NCBI GenBank assembly: GCA_008360955.1
Contig: LUCM01008731.1
Span: 65,382-129,381, forward strand
Reading direction: 5' to 3'
DNA length: 64,000 nt
Source: Fasciolopsis buskii
Lineage: Eukaryota > Platyhelminthes > Trematoda > Plagiorchiida > Fasciolidae
The notes under the pieces were generated by a model that made no database searches, was not told the DNA's origin, and was given only the letters and a program-made list of their open reading frames with translations. Both the position numbers and the translations under genes were made by a program. Positions 36,282 through 46,186 of this stretch are shown piece after piece (positions within the stretch are counted from its first letter, which is position 1; the number at the start of each line of letters is the position of its first letter).

Positions 36282-37557
36282 AATATCCCAACTCAAGCTA
36301 CATACAGGGCCTAGTGTCGAGTGTCAGTCCAAAATGCTTAGCACTTACGAACCAAATGTACAATAACATTGGAATAAATCAAAATGGGACTTTGTTAAGG
36401 ATAACTGACACAGTGAAAATATTTTTCCTTACTCCTTATCCATACGTCTCAATGATTACAACTTATATTTTACACAGTTCTCCATCATCCAACATCATCG
36501 ACCATTTTTCCACTAAGAAATCAGGAAAACAATCTGCGGCTGTTCTATCCCCGTTAGGAATTATCAACACTGCATATCCATCAAGCCTAGACTGGGACAT
36601 CAATCGCAGGAGAACAGCTGTGAGTCCAACACATTGAGCATTCCTCTATCCGGGCAGGCTCTTAAAGTTTTATTGAACTTCACCTCATGATATAACTCCC
36701 ATCCGTTCCTAATTTTCATCGCCAAGAACAGATGGCGCAAGATAATGGACGCCCATAATAGATGCTGATAATAACGGATAATTTCGTTTACTGTTGACAA
36801 CAGAAACTAAGCTTTAGGCGTTTAGAAGTTGGTAAATGCCTGAGTGATGGGCATTCGGAGACTTGAGCTCGGGAGGCTAAAAAAACGCTCACTAGACTAC
36901 TCTATCGAACACTTGGAAAACGAACCTCGAGGGTCAGCTAAACCATATTCAAACATGATGCGATATAGTTGAGATTCATTGTCCATCGGGAATGCTATTT
37001 ACCAGGAAGATCAAAAAGAGCCATAATTCTTGAACAGCATCGCAAAAGATCATATTTATCAAAGCATCCTCATTCTCATCACCGTATCACTGGTAAGGAT
37101 CAGAACTAGAACGACTCTCTGGGACGAACTCCCGCCTGTAGACCATTGGCTAGTGCTTGACGTTTCAAGTGAATGGCAGAAGATGGCAGGGCTTTTAGTG
37201 GATTGTGCAGATTATGGAAAAATAACAGCTGAACGACCTTGCGCAAGTTTAGTTCACCTAATACAATCCTTACATTGTAACGGTAAGCTCTGGGTTTTCT
37301 TGGTATCTCGTGACGTCCGTCAGCTAAATTGTAAGTTTACAGCAACGGTGAAATAAACCGATGTTGCAGGTGTAAGTAAATGGATGAACAAAGTTCTTGA
37401 TTTCAAGCACTTTATTATTTCTGCCTTGCTCAGCCGTATCGCCCCAAGGCTCCAACTATCCGGCGGGCAGGGGATCTGTTCAACCCAGTCCGGAAATCCG
37501 AAAAACCTATCTGACCGAGTCCTCAGGTCTAAATGTTCACAACTTTTAGCAAAATGA
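36282..37557 (+). CDS. Five-exon gene model, unknown protein (5' end missing)
   Basis: Five open segments with consensus CAG acceptors and GT donors join without a phase clash. They are 36282-36619 (donor GTGAGT), 36804-36831 (28 nt, donor GTAAAT), 37006-37092 (GTAAGG), 37211-37282 (GTAAGC) and 37370-37557 (stop TGA). Introns are 184, 174, 118 and 87 nt. The first exon needs one base from an upstream exon, so the start is missing. Recognisable pieces include CLALTNQMYNNIGINQNGTL, the very basic GRSKRAIILEQHRKRSYLSK, DYGKITAERPCASLVHLIQS and SKWMNKVLDFKHFIISALLS. A lone LSGGQ near the end resembles the ABC signature, but no Walker motifs are present, so it is discounted. The exon chain is inferred and the function is unknown. 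Confidence 0.4.
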
Positions 37558-38512
37558 CCAGAAATACTACTTGATCCCGTCGTTCAACCGGTACATGTTG
37601 CAGCGAACAACGAGCATCTGGAGATTCAACGTACTTGACCAGCAAGCAGTGAAGGACACCTGATTCATGTCAACCGCTTGGAAAATAACGGAAATTTAAT
37701 TAGACATTCAATGTACACAATTGCCTTCAGTGGGAACATCTACATTTTTAATAAACCGATGATTGATGGTTGACAGAATGCCTGTACATACTCTGTTAGA
37801 GCCTGTGCACTGGTTGTCAATTAGCCTCGGCAAGATGGAATTGTTCTTTCAGTTTTGTTGAGTGAATGTTACTGCTGGTACCAGCATTGTGACACTTTCG
37901 CGTTGTCTCTGGTCCAACCGGAAACTTGTTACGTTCTTCAATGTTAAGGAAAAGCTCTAAGCATCAAAAACTGCAGAGGAAGAAAATATATCAACGGTAC
38001 ACTCATTTTTCCACACAGATTAGACGAGAACTTATGGGCGTATAAGGGTTTTGCCGTACTTTAAACGTTTCACTACCGGTTTAGGGGATATCCTCAGATC
38101 TAAACACAAGATTAAACATTACCCAGACACCAATCCCAATTATTAAGTCCCTGTAAAAGCCAGCAGCTTGAGCTACAATCAATGAGACCAATTACCCAAG
38201 TCACTCAGAACACTAAAATGATTGTTCCGATTTTTTTGTTTGTTTCCTAAACAATTTTTAACCAAGTTAAATTTTTTGGTGTTGTTACGGTGATTCTGTT
38301 AAGTTTATATCATAAAGAAGTAAATCCATGATTGTTCCAGGCGATGCAAATATTATGAAGACGTGTGCCCGTATGCCAGTTAGCGGTGTGCACGTCTAGG
38401 TATATTTGGATAGGAAAGTGTCAGGTGAGCACACCTTACGAGCCTCAACAACAGCGAAACCTACTGTACGCCACAGAGAAATTTCGTGCACATATTCCAA
38501 CAGTACATACTT

Positions 38513-38513
38513 G

Positions 38514-38547
<34 letters not shown>

Positions 38548-38548
38548 G
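38513..38548. repeat. (TC)n-(TA)n compound microsatellite
   Basis: A CT run at about 38513-38530 leads straight into a TA run at about 38531-38548. It lies about 50 bases from the hammerhead motif, repeating the TA/hammerhead pairing seen at 11.3 and 15.3 kb. Confidence 0.8.
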
Positions 38549-38597
38549 CATTTGTTTATTTAAAGAAGCTGCTGCATGAGTGAACGAAATTTCTTCG

Positions 38598-38642
38598 AAA
38601 ACACGACCGGTTTCGTGATTACTAAAGCTCGTCAGGTGTGTG
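38598..38642 (-). ncRNA. Hammerhead ribozyme-like motif (Penelope type)
   Basis: On the minus strand both conserved boxes are intact: CUGACGA (38635-38629) and GAAA (38614-38611). Between them, G38628 and C38615 can form the closing pair, but the rest of stem II is poorly paired. After GAAA the sequence CCGGUC gives a minimal stem III (ACC with GGU, no loop) and a permitted GUC cleavage site between 38605 and 38604. The following GUGU pairs with ACAC directly before CUGACGA, a 4-bp stem I. Such minimal motifs, with almost no stem III, are known in Penelope-like elements and may act as dimers. Weak stem II suggests decay. Confidence 0.55.
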
Positions 38643-39039
38643 CCCGGCATTCTGTTATTCAAACATCCTTATATTTGAACACCACGAAGTGGTATCTCAA
38701 GAAAATCTCATTTTTAGCTTCCGGAGTTTGCATGGAAGCTCTTCGTTAGAGTCCACAGAAGAAACGCAACTGTGACTCTTTATAATTTTGTCATTTCGGT
38801 TGAGCCAACCTCAGGATCAAGGGTAGAATGCTACCAGATTAGGTAGAAATGGTAAGTAGTATAAAAAGTGGTTCATTAGTAAGTGCATATGTCGGAAGTT
38901 CGGTTCTCATAAGCTACGAACGAATTATTTCATCTCTGGCTATATACAACATAACTTTATCTGCCATGTTGTGTTTATTTGTGTAAGAGGTAGAACATGA
39001 CCATGTGGGGTCCTTAACAACCATCACTACTTCATCCAG

Positions 39040-39144
39040 TCCCCAGCCTACGGTCGTGAAGAACTCAGAGATTTTATGTATTATTTCTGGACTCATGGAA
39101 ATGTATTTATCGGGCAGATTTCTTCCAGTTCAGCGCCATTTAAG
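39040..39144 (+). CDS. Candidate 105-nt internal exon
   Basis: The acceptor ACTTCATCCAG precedes 35 codons in phase 0, ending at AAG then GTTTGG (a weaker donor). The peptide reads SPAYGREELRDFMYYFWTHG then NVFIGQISSSSAPFK. It is rich in aromatic residues and looks like a folded-domain segment. The exon starts and ends in phase 0, and the left arm of the inverted duplication at 39877 also offers a phase-0 acceptor, so the two could be spliced together. I do not recognise the domain. Confidence 0.4.
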
Positions 39145-39292
39145 GTTTGGCCTCCAATATTCCTTCTTAGTTTTCTTTATTTATTTATTCACTCAAAATA
39201 TTAGTACGAGAAACAGTAATGCGAAATTAGACCGACAGCAAAAGAGCACGGATACGGAGTGTTAATGTGTACTTGATTGACTCCCAACCAAA

Positions 39293-39337
39293 CTATATGA
39301 CTGAAGTCAACGAAAAGACCGCAGCAGTTGAAAGATA
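39293..39337 (+). repeat. Dispersed repeat family R2, fragment
   Basis: Short match (ATGACTGAAGTCAACGAAAA and on) to the core of the copies at 16079 and 43481. The similarity stops after about 45 bases. Confidence 0.35.
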
Positions 39338-39876
39338 CATCGGGGTTTGGCGTAAAACAGTATCACAACAGGGCTTTATCGATTGAGAGTAAAATTTTTG
39401 CCTGAAATAACCACCCTCGGAGGTTTTGCAATCAAAAAGCAGTGTTCTGATTCCCTTGGTCTTCACAATAAACTCAATACATTTCGCATCGATTTTTGAA
39501 TGCACTCCGAATTCAGTTTGGAATGGACAAATTACACATTGCCGTTTATTTATTATTCATGTCTACGTGTGCATACGCACAAAAGCGGATCCTCATTGAT
39601 GCAGTTCCTTCGGATCACTAACACTTAGGACATGTTCCTATTTCAATTTCCTGCACAGACCAGCTTCTGATTGGTCGATTTTGAATATAGGTTGCGGCGG
39701 AATCACGAGATCTGCTTGTAAATTCACTAGTCAAGATGAAACAAAGCCCCGTCTGAAAAATTATCACGTAAAACTGGTCGCCCTTGAATGCTTCATAAAT
39801 CAATAAAGTCACAACTGGGTCTTCAGGAGAGTGCATAGGTATGGAACCATTGTATGAATTCCGCTGCTTTTTGCAG

Positions 39877-40279
39877 GAAGCTTTTCATCGACCAGGAAGG
39901 GTTTTACTGTCAGTAGTATGTTCTTGCATGCGGATGAATAAAAAATTTCCCTGGAAGCACATGACCTGTTTCGCGGTCATTAGCACTTGCCGGATATACG
40001 TGCTTGGTGCTTTCATATTCAGCCATTCCCATGGTTGTGCACTCTTTTTGGCGCTAGAATCTCATCATTCGTACATACTCCAGACGGTTCTAATGAGATT
40101 CTGGTCCCAACTTAGCATGAGAGTGTACACGTATGGGAATGGCTGAACACGCCAGTGCCGGGTACGCATCTCCGGCAGAGGCCAAAAACCGCGAAGATTG
40201 TCATGTACATCCTTGGGGAATTTTTGTTCATCCATCCACGTACGAGGCATGCTACGGACAACAAAATGATCCACAATAC
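39877..40279. repeat. Inverted duplication with a shared open frame
   Basis: The left arm (plus, 39877 to about 40065) and right arm (minus, 40279 to about 40093) are diverged copies separated by about 27 bases. Each begins after a CAG acceptor in phase 0. In the same relative frame both are open. The left reads LLSVVCSC, later MTCFAVISTCRIYV and FSHSHGCAL, to a stop at 40144-40146. The right reads LLSVACLV, later MTIFAVFGLCRRCV and FSHSHTCTL, to a stop at 40114-40112. About ten codon differences are synonymous in this frame. The peptides are cysteine-containing with a hydrophobic start. It may be a duplicated exon of a small secreted protein or part of an unknown repeat. Confidence 0.55.
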
Positions 40280-40939
40280 CTGTAGAAGATATTGTCTATC
40301 AATGAAATATCGTGATGAGGTTTAAAAGGATAAAAAAAGACGACGTAAAAAACCTCGTGTAGAGGAAGTGGTAAGTAAAGTTGCTGTGTCAAGTTCCTAG
40401 TTGAAATCTGAGGAGTTGACTAGCCAACACTTTGCATGGAAAGTTCGGTTTTTGCAGCAGTTAAAGGTCTGCGAACTACTGAACAGCGTCCACGAAAAAT
40501 GGATCCCGCTTCTAAAAGTCTGGTTCACATTCTCCGCACGATGGATGATAGAGGTCTGTTTTTAATCCACCACACGTGACGGATAAATTGGGATTGGTTG
40601 TTTCTGGCAAGATTAAACCAGTTTTGTCGTTTACCGTTTGGTCCATAGCTAGAAGTATCCGAGAATGATATCCACGACCAGTTTCAGAAGAGTCATTGAA
40701 CATTCATTTAAAGTTTTCAGTTACCTGAAAATGGAAGTGATCAGCTCATCTTGCCTCAGTCGCTAAGACTCCCTTTGTACCAAGGCTATCCAATTCCTGT
40801 GATCATGAATGGCTGTGTTGATCAGAATTCAGCCTAGCCGGTTTGTATGATCAACAGGAAATTGAGACCCTCGTATGAGATACTCGGTCAGATTTCAGTT
40901 CGCTCAATATCTTCCGATTCAAGTGTACCCTGTTCAGTA

Positions 40940-41081
40940 TGAATGATATAATGTTATTAACAGCGTTGTTGGTATATGTACTGCGCCAACGTTCTGACTA
41001 CCGTGGGTAATCTTTCTTAAGGCAAGTTTTGCAATTAAATTTTAATTATAAACAACGCTGTTATTAACATAATATCATTCA
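40940..41081. mobile_element. MITE-like inverted repeat element
   Basis: A 31-bp left end (40940-40970, beginning TGAATGATATAATGTTATTA) is the reverse complement of the right end (41051-41081) at 29 of 31 positions. The roughly 80-bp interior has no coding capacity. The size and layout match a miniature inverted-repeat transposable element. I see no clear target-site duplication, and no second copy in the window, so its superfamily is open. Confidence 0.55.
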
Positions 41082-41619
41082 CAATAGAAAACCAATACAT
41101 GGCGCATCGATTTTTCGATACACTCATTACGTCATTCGGTCCTGATGTTTACGAACTTGAACCCTGTTCAATTTGCACCCATCACCCACCGTCCTTAGCC
41201 TTGGATTTCATTACCGGGTGTGTGAACGACAGGCAGATAAAGTCAGCATGTGTGTGTATTTGTGTTGAGGGTGGGAGATTCAAGACTACCAATCTCTCTC
41301 GCTCTCATACCCTTTCCTTCACCCTAGTCCATCCTGCAGATGGAACGTATGCCTCAGTGTTGTTGACCGTGTGATGTATCTCATTTGGGGAGGTGGTAAT
41401 TCCCGTTTGTTCACTCGTAACCGAGCCTTAGTTCATCCATATATTGTGATACCCTCCGACGTCACAACACAACCAACTTGAAGTTGAACTCACGTAACTT
41501 GTCCCATGGATACAAATGCACTTGGGTTCAGTCCAAAATGGGATACTAAGTTATTTCTAAACATTCACTGCCCTTAATCTAATGGGACAACTAGTCGACG
41601 ACATGGGTGAAAATCAACT

Positions 41620-41880
41620 GACTGACTGATGTAGATGCAGTTAGACTACCACCGAGACGGTGTCCAAGAGATATCCCGGAAGTGGTGGTTGGAAACAATA
41701 GGTAATATCGCTCAGAGCCTCAGCCAGTCGCATTCTGGCATTCGAAACCTTTCCTCCTATGCATGGTTCTTAACTTGCCATTTCGCAGTCCATCTTTTAT
41801 TATTCCCCTTTCTTTCTTTAATTTGATCAGGTTGTACTATGAGGTAGCAACCACAAACAGAGCACGTCGGTGCACGGTTA
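41620..41880 (+). pseudogene. LINE family B, 3' tail fragment
   Basis: A 5'-truncated copy retaining only the end of the reverse transcriptase ORF and the 3' untranslated region. VDAVRLPPRRCPRD shifts frame into WWLETIGNIAQSLSQSHS, which matches the family's terminal WLETLSDMAQ-type segment. A T-rich stretch and the tail motif CTATGAGGTAGCAAC (41837-41851) follow, the latter also present after the copy at 61.6 kb. Confidence 0.65.
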
Positions 41881-42159
41881 CTAGTTGTCCAAAGTGAACT
41901 GAACTTAACAGAAAGAAAATCAGTGCTGCAGCGGTCGTTTCGCATTACTCTTTTCAGTCGCTTGTGCAAAGACGACATCCAATTGTCGACTGAAGCTAAC
42001 GGGTATAGAGATTAGATTCTGTATACCAAACAGCCGATATCATCATGGCAAATGCCGAGTCTGTGTTAATAGTTTCTGTGACCAAAGAACTAGGCTGCCT
42101 TATCGGGTCAAATTACCTTCGATGAAAGCTAACATCCTCCAGTTGGAGTTGTGAAACCA

Positions 42160-43015
42160 AGGGTCAACTGTGCTTGGTTGTTTTCAGACCTGTTACAGTT
42201 GGTGATCCCGGGTCACGATTAGGATAACCGTAGTGTTTTTTGCTATCGATTTGAGCAAAACTTGAGAATATTTTCTGATATCGATCTCTTCTGCCGAAAT
42301 AAATGTCATCGCAACAGTAGATGAACTGGAATACGAAATATAAGACAGAAAGTGACATCCGAATAGGTTCACGCTGGTTCTGAATAAACTATCTGAAGGT
42401 TTCCAGGACGAGAGAGTCTGCGGAGGGCAATGTGGAATTATTGACCAGGCCGTGTGACGCAAAGCATTAGTAATATGGCATGCCTTGGAAGCCTGTCTGA
42501 TGTAAGCTGATTTTTTCATCGTTTTATGAAATGGGTCATCCGTAGATCTTGCCCGAGTGATTTTTGTTGGGTTACTATTGCAAATAAGAAAGATTTCTTC
42601 TTCTTGTAAAGCGTCGTGTGGATTGTATTTGTAGATACTTGATGTAGAACGTGTAGTGTGCATAATGAGAATCCCGTGTCACTTTTCTGTGATTGGAACA
42701 ATGTGTGGTTCTATTAAATTACCTAGTGAGGTTTATGTTTAAAAATTTAAGACAATATTTGGACTTTTCTTGATGAATAATTGGAAGGCTTTCGTGGGTG
42801 GAATTGCCGAAATTGTAGGACCAGTAAAAATAAGAATATCGTCAACAGAAAGTTTGTATAAAGGCCTCTTGATACTAATGTCATTTATTTTCGTTTCTAT
42901 CATTGTCCGCTGATACCGGGATAATGCGCTGGCCATTGCCACATGGTCGCTTTGGCTGTATACGTTAGGGTCAAAATCAAACGGAGTTTTATCGGTGCCT
43001 AATGTAATAAGTTCT
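42160..43015 (-). pseudogene. Penelope-like element relic (RT plus GIY-YIG endonuclease)
   Basis: On the minus strand FDFDPNVYSQSDHVAMASAL corresponds to the primer-grip-side block of Penelope reverse transcriptases. RPLYKLSVDDILIFTG (about 42865-42815) follows, with the catalytic VDD intact. After a degraded connector, VLYFVFQFIYCCDDIYFGRR (within 42358-42164) matches the C-terminal GIY-YIG endonuclease, where YFGRR stands for YIGRT. The RT-then-GIY-YIG order is diagnostic of Penelope-like elements, which prime at chromosome nicks or ends. Stops and frameshifts make this copy inactive. No terminal repeats were seen. Confidence 0.8.
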
Positions 43016-43019
43016 CATA

Positions 43020-43480
43020 ATTAACCCGAAATTTGAAATGCACTCGATAAAAGTCAACTACTAAAGTGATATCCCAGCAAAAGCAATTTTGTGCGCCTTG
43101 TAGCCACCGCATAAAATAATGGCACTTTGGTTAGTGAAGATTTTAGATCCGGTCCACAATTTTCGGACGCCTGGTTGCGTAAATGTCACTTCTGAATTTG
43201 CTATTACTCTAGAAGATATATCAGCAAGATGTTTTCCTTCAATATAGATTCTTTATTCACGAATCCCACTATTCATGAAACAGTTGATTAAGTAGATCAG
43301 TGCACATCGTGGATGAACATTTCACTTTCCATATCCGTGGGCCGTTTACGAAAATTTCACCAAGTTACTGCAGAAGCATTCTGTAATATTTGGACTTGCA
43401 ATTAGCAAGCGGAATTCGGTCAGTTGCAATAGCGAACGGATAGGGATTACCAGCAGGCACTGGACTGGTTACGATTCAAG
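43020..43480. other. No supported feature (possible further PLE remains)
   Basis: This lies upstream of the Penelope-like RT on the minus strand. Some of it may be the decayed N-terminal part of the element, but I could not identify a motif. Confidence 0.3.
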
Positions 43481-43600
43481 CTACGCGAATGAAGTCAACA
43501 AGAAGGCCATAGCAGGAAATAAAAAAGTTCAAGCTATATTTACAGTTCGTGGACTTATATACAAGTTTGCTAGTATTCCGATTGGTAGATTTCATTCCGT
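43481..43600 (+). repeat. Dispersed repeat family R2, copy 2
   Basis: Aligns with 16079-16200 over CTACGCGAATGAAGTCAACA and AGAAGGCCA, then TACAAGTTTG and the ATTGGTAGA segment. Confidence 0.45.
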
Positions 43601-45621
43601 CCAATCACCTCCAAGGATTGCTTGGATTTCACGACCGCTTGTCTTTACGATAATCATTGGCTGTTTGTCTACTCAGACCAGAGTGCTGTATTGGACTCCA
43701 TCACGCAACATAGACGTAAAAGCACCACAAAAACATAAAACGAATAGGATGAGATCAGGTGAATATTGGACAGTTGATCCAATCCACAGGTCTCTCGAAG
43801 GACATAATCGTACATTCCAGGCGATTTGTTAACAGCTGCCGTTAATGGTCTACTCGGTTCATCCAGGTTTGCCAATGTAGGCGTCTTCCTTTATGACCAA
43901 AACTCCACACTAGAGACTGGCCATGTTCGCGACGGAATTTTCAGAATCGATTCATTGATGTATGCCTGATTTGCTGCATGACTGTTTTCGAATTATCCAA
44001 CAGATATGCATACTTACTACAGCAGTTTTTAATGAGTCGCCATCAACCAAGTGCTGGTCACCATTCGATCATCCCACAGGCAAGTGCTTTGCTGAAATTA
44101 ACCAAGGACTGCCTCGCATACTCCTCACAACAGTGCAAGCGCGACTCTTGTCCATGAACTGACCAATCGCCTTAGTTACACGACATGTTCCTGTCTACCA
44201 ACGACCAACTACACACTGCTTACCCTTCACACCAGCATATCAATGCAACCGGCCATCGATACGTTCTTACAAACCTCACTGAAGCACACCAGATTAGCCG
44301 AATGGTGAATGCCAGCAGCATGTGTAACCCTCTGTTCTTTTCAAGCTATATACGTTGAGTTTCTGGCTTAATTAGAATAAAGCTTCGGTGCTTGTTCGTG
44401 CTTTATACTCAATGGGAATTGGGTGATCGAGGAGTCATCGGTCAGGGCAATCCAAAGGTTTGCTCACTGACACAAGAGAGCCGTTAGTGCATGACTTTGT
44501 AAGTTGTGACTTCTTTATTCATTGGAGTCTTGTTACTGGAAAATACCGCTCATTTGTGATCTTCCGCAGCAGCAAAGAATACCGTAGTGGAGCCTTTATA
44601 TTCTACCAAAAACAACCATTTATTAAGTGTCAACTTTGCGTCTGCCTCCAAGACCTATAGGTGCGCCTAACAACGCCAGTGGCCTATGACTCAGTTCCAT
44701 TTCTTCGGCACCCTCTAGAGTCTTTTTGACACGGAGTTCAATAACCTAAATACGAAAGCATTTTTACCTATTGCTAGAATTTCAATTTCAGTGTTCGATG
44801 CCTAGGTAATTCACTTAATTTTTCCTTCAGAAATTAAACTGTTCGATCACGCCCAATGTCTCCGGTTCGGTTGTACTCTGGTTTTCCAGCTTGTTACTTC
44901 ATTTCTGTGAACTCACGACTGGGAACCACGGAATAACCGTTCACCGAGCTGGTTATTCACTAACTGAGAGCCCATCTACAGGGATCGGGCTGTAGGGATG
45001 CATAAGCATAGATCGATAAAAACAATGGGCATTTGTCGTGTGACAAAGAACTGGACAGGTTGTAAATTTCAGCAGTGTATTTGTGCACGGGGGTGGAGAC
45101 GTGAGTGTGCGGCCTGTGGAGTGCAACGTGCAGCGTGCCTGGGCTTATCTGCGTGCACATGCACGCAATTGACCTTCCGTTCACTCAGTGCCAAAAAACA
45201 TGGGGGCTTAATTTCGTCTACCCGAAGGAACTCGATGTCAATGTACAATTTGTGATTTCTCTTAATCGAAATTATTGCTACCCATCACCACGAATTAGCA
45301 CTAAACCTCAGTAAATGTCAAACCTCTCGGTTATCAAAAACATTTCCTTTGGACTGGGCATGGAAACACCATGGTGTTCACAAACATAATGAAATCTCAG
45401 TCAACGGATATTTCTTATCATGTTCATGATAGCTGCTCAACCTTCCAGGCGTTCAATCGAGTTAGCCTTGACAACCGATACAGCAGACACATTCACTTGT
45501 TCGTAATACAGTCTGCTACCAAATCTAGTAAAAGAAAACTGCAACTATATTCACGGCATTTTCGATTCTATGATCTACCCAGTAAATAATGCGAACTTCG
45601 GAATGTTTACAAACAAAATAT
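43601..45621. other. No supported feature
   Basis: A 28-nt stretch between an AG and GTGAGT at about 45071-45098 is open in more than one frame but too short to call. Open frames up to 85 codons have no similarity. Confidence 0.35.
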
Positions 45622-45668
45622 GGGTTATCTTTTATCTTTATTTTACTTTCTTTATTAATGAAATAACC
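45622..45668 (-). mobile_element. SINE tail fragment (copy 4)
   Basis: The forward sequence TTTACTTTCTTTATTAATGA and its A/T-rich flank match the reverse complement of the SINE 3' end. The SINE body that should follow at higher coordinates is missing; unrelated sequence and the trinucleotide repeat at 45716 lie there. Confidence 0.55.
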
Positions 45669-45715
45669 GGCCATCTTCGCTTACAAACCCCATAGCTCAA
45701 TCCATTTAACTACTG

Positions 45716-45780
<65 letters not shown>
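45716..45780. repeat. (ATC)n trinucleotide microsatellite
   Basis: About 21-22 uninterrupted units. A minus-strand open frame translates it as poly-Asp, which is a by-product. Confidence 0.9.
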
Positions 45781-46081
45781 GTTCAGCGTTAAACAGCAAG
45801 GCAAGCCCCACTGACCGCTGCTGTTCCCCAGAGTTACACGTTTATATAAAAAGGGTGAATATCCAACGGGAACAGGGAGTGGACCTAAACAGGCGGGAAA
45901 AGATAAGATGCTGCTGCAGCCAACACAAGGAACACAGTCTAACTGTACAAACGCACGTGTTTTCAATCATTCTACTGTCGGCTACAACCTGGCCGATATA
46001 TATTGCATATATCCTGTGTATATGAAGTCCCGTAGGTAACAACTCTAAATATCCCTTCATCCTAAATCTCCACGACTGTGG

Positions 46082-46186
46082 TGAGTCTACATGCAAATCA
46101 CGTGATACGGTAAGGTGCACCCACACGTTAACCTGCCTAGACGAGCAGCCAGTGAGAACCATTGGGACTGGCCATCGTGAAGTGCA
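46082..46186 (+). repeat. Dispersed repeat family R3, copy 2
   Basis: Matches 48338-48446: CGTGATAC near the start and GAGAACCATTGGGACTGG followed by TCGTGAAGT near the end. The internal segment is diverged. Confidence 0.55.

Noticed and set aside
37370..37557. LSGGQ sequence suggesting an ABC transporter
   Set aside because: No Walker A or B, Q-loop or helical-domain context in the exon model; a five-residue match is not enough.
38060..38100. CTGAGGA ... GAAAC on the minus strand as another hammerhead
   Set aside because: The intervening 19 bases do not form a stem II adjoining the core, and stem III and the cleavage site are not convincing.
45706..45966. Poly-Asp open frame on the minus strand
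   Set aside because: Direct translation of the (ATC)n microsatellite.
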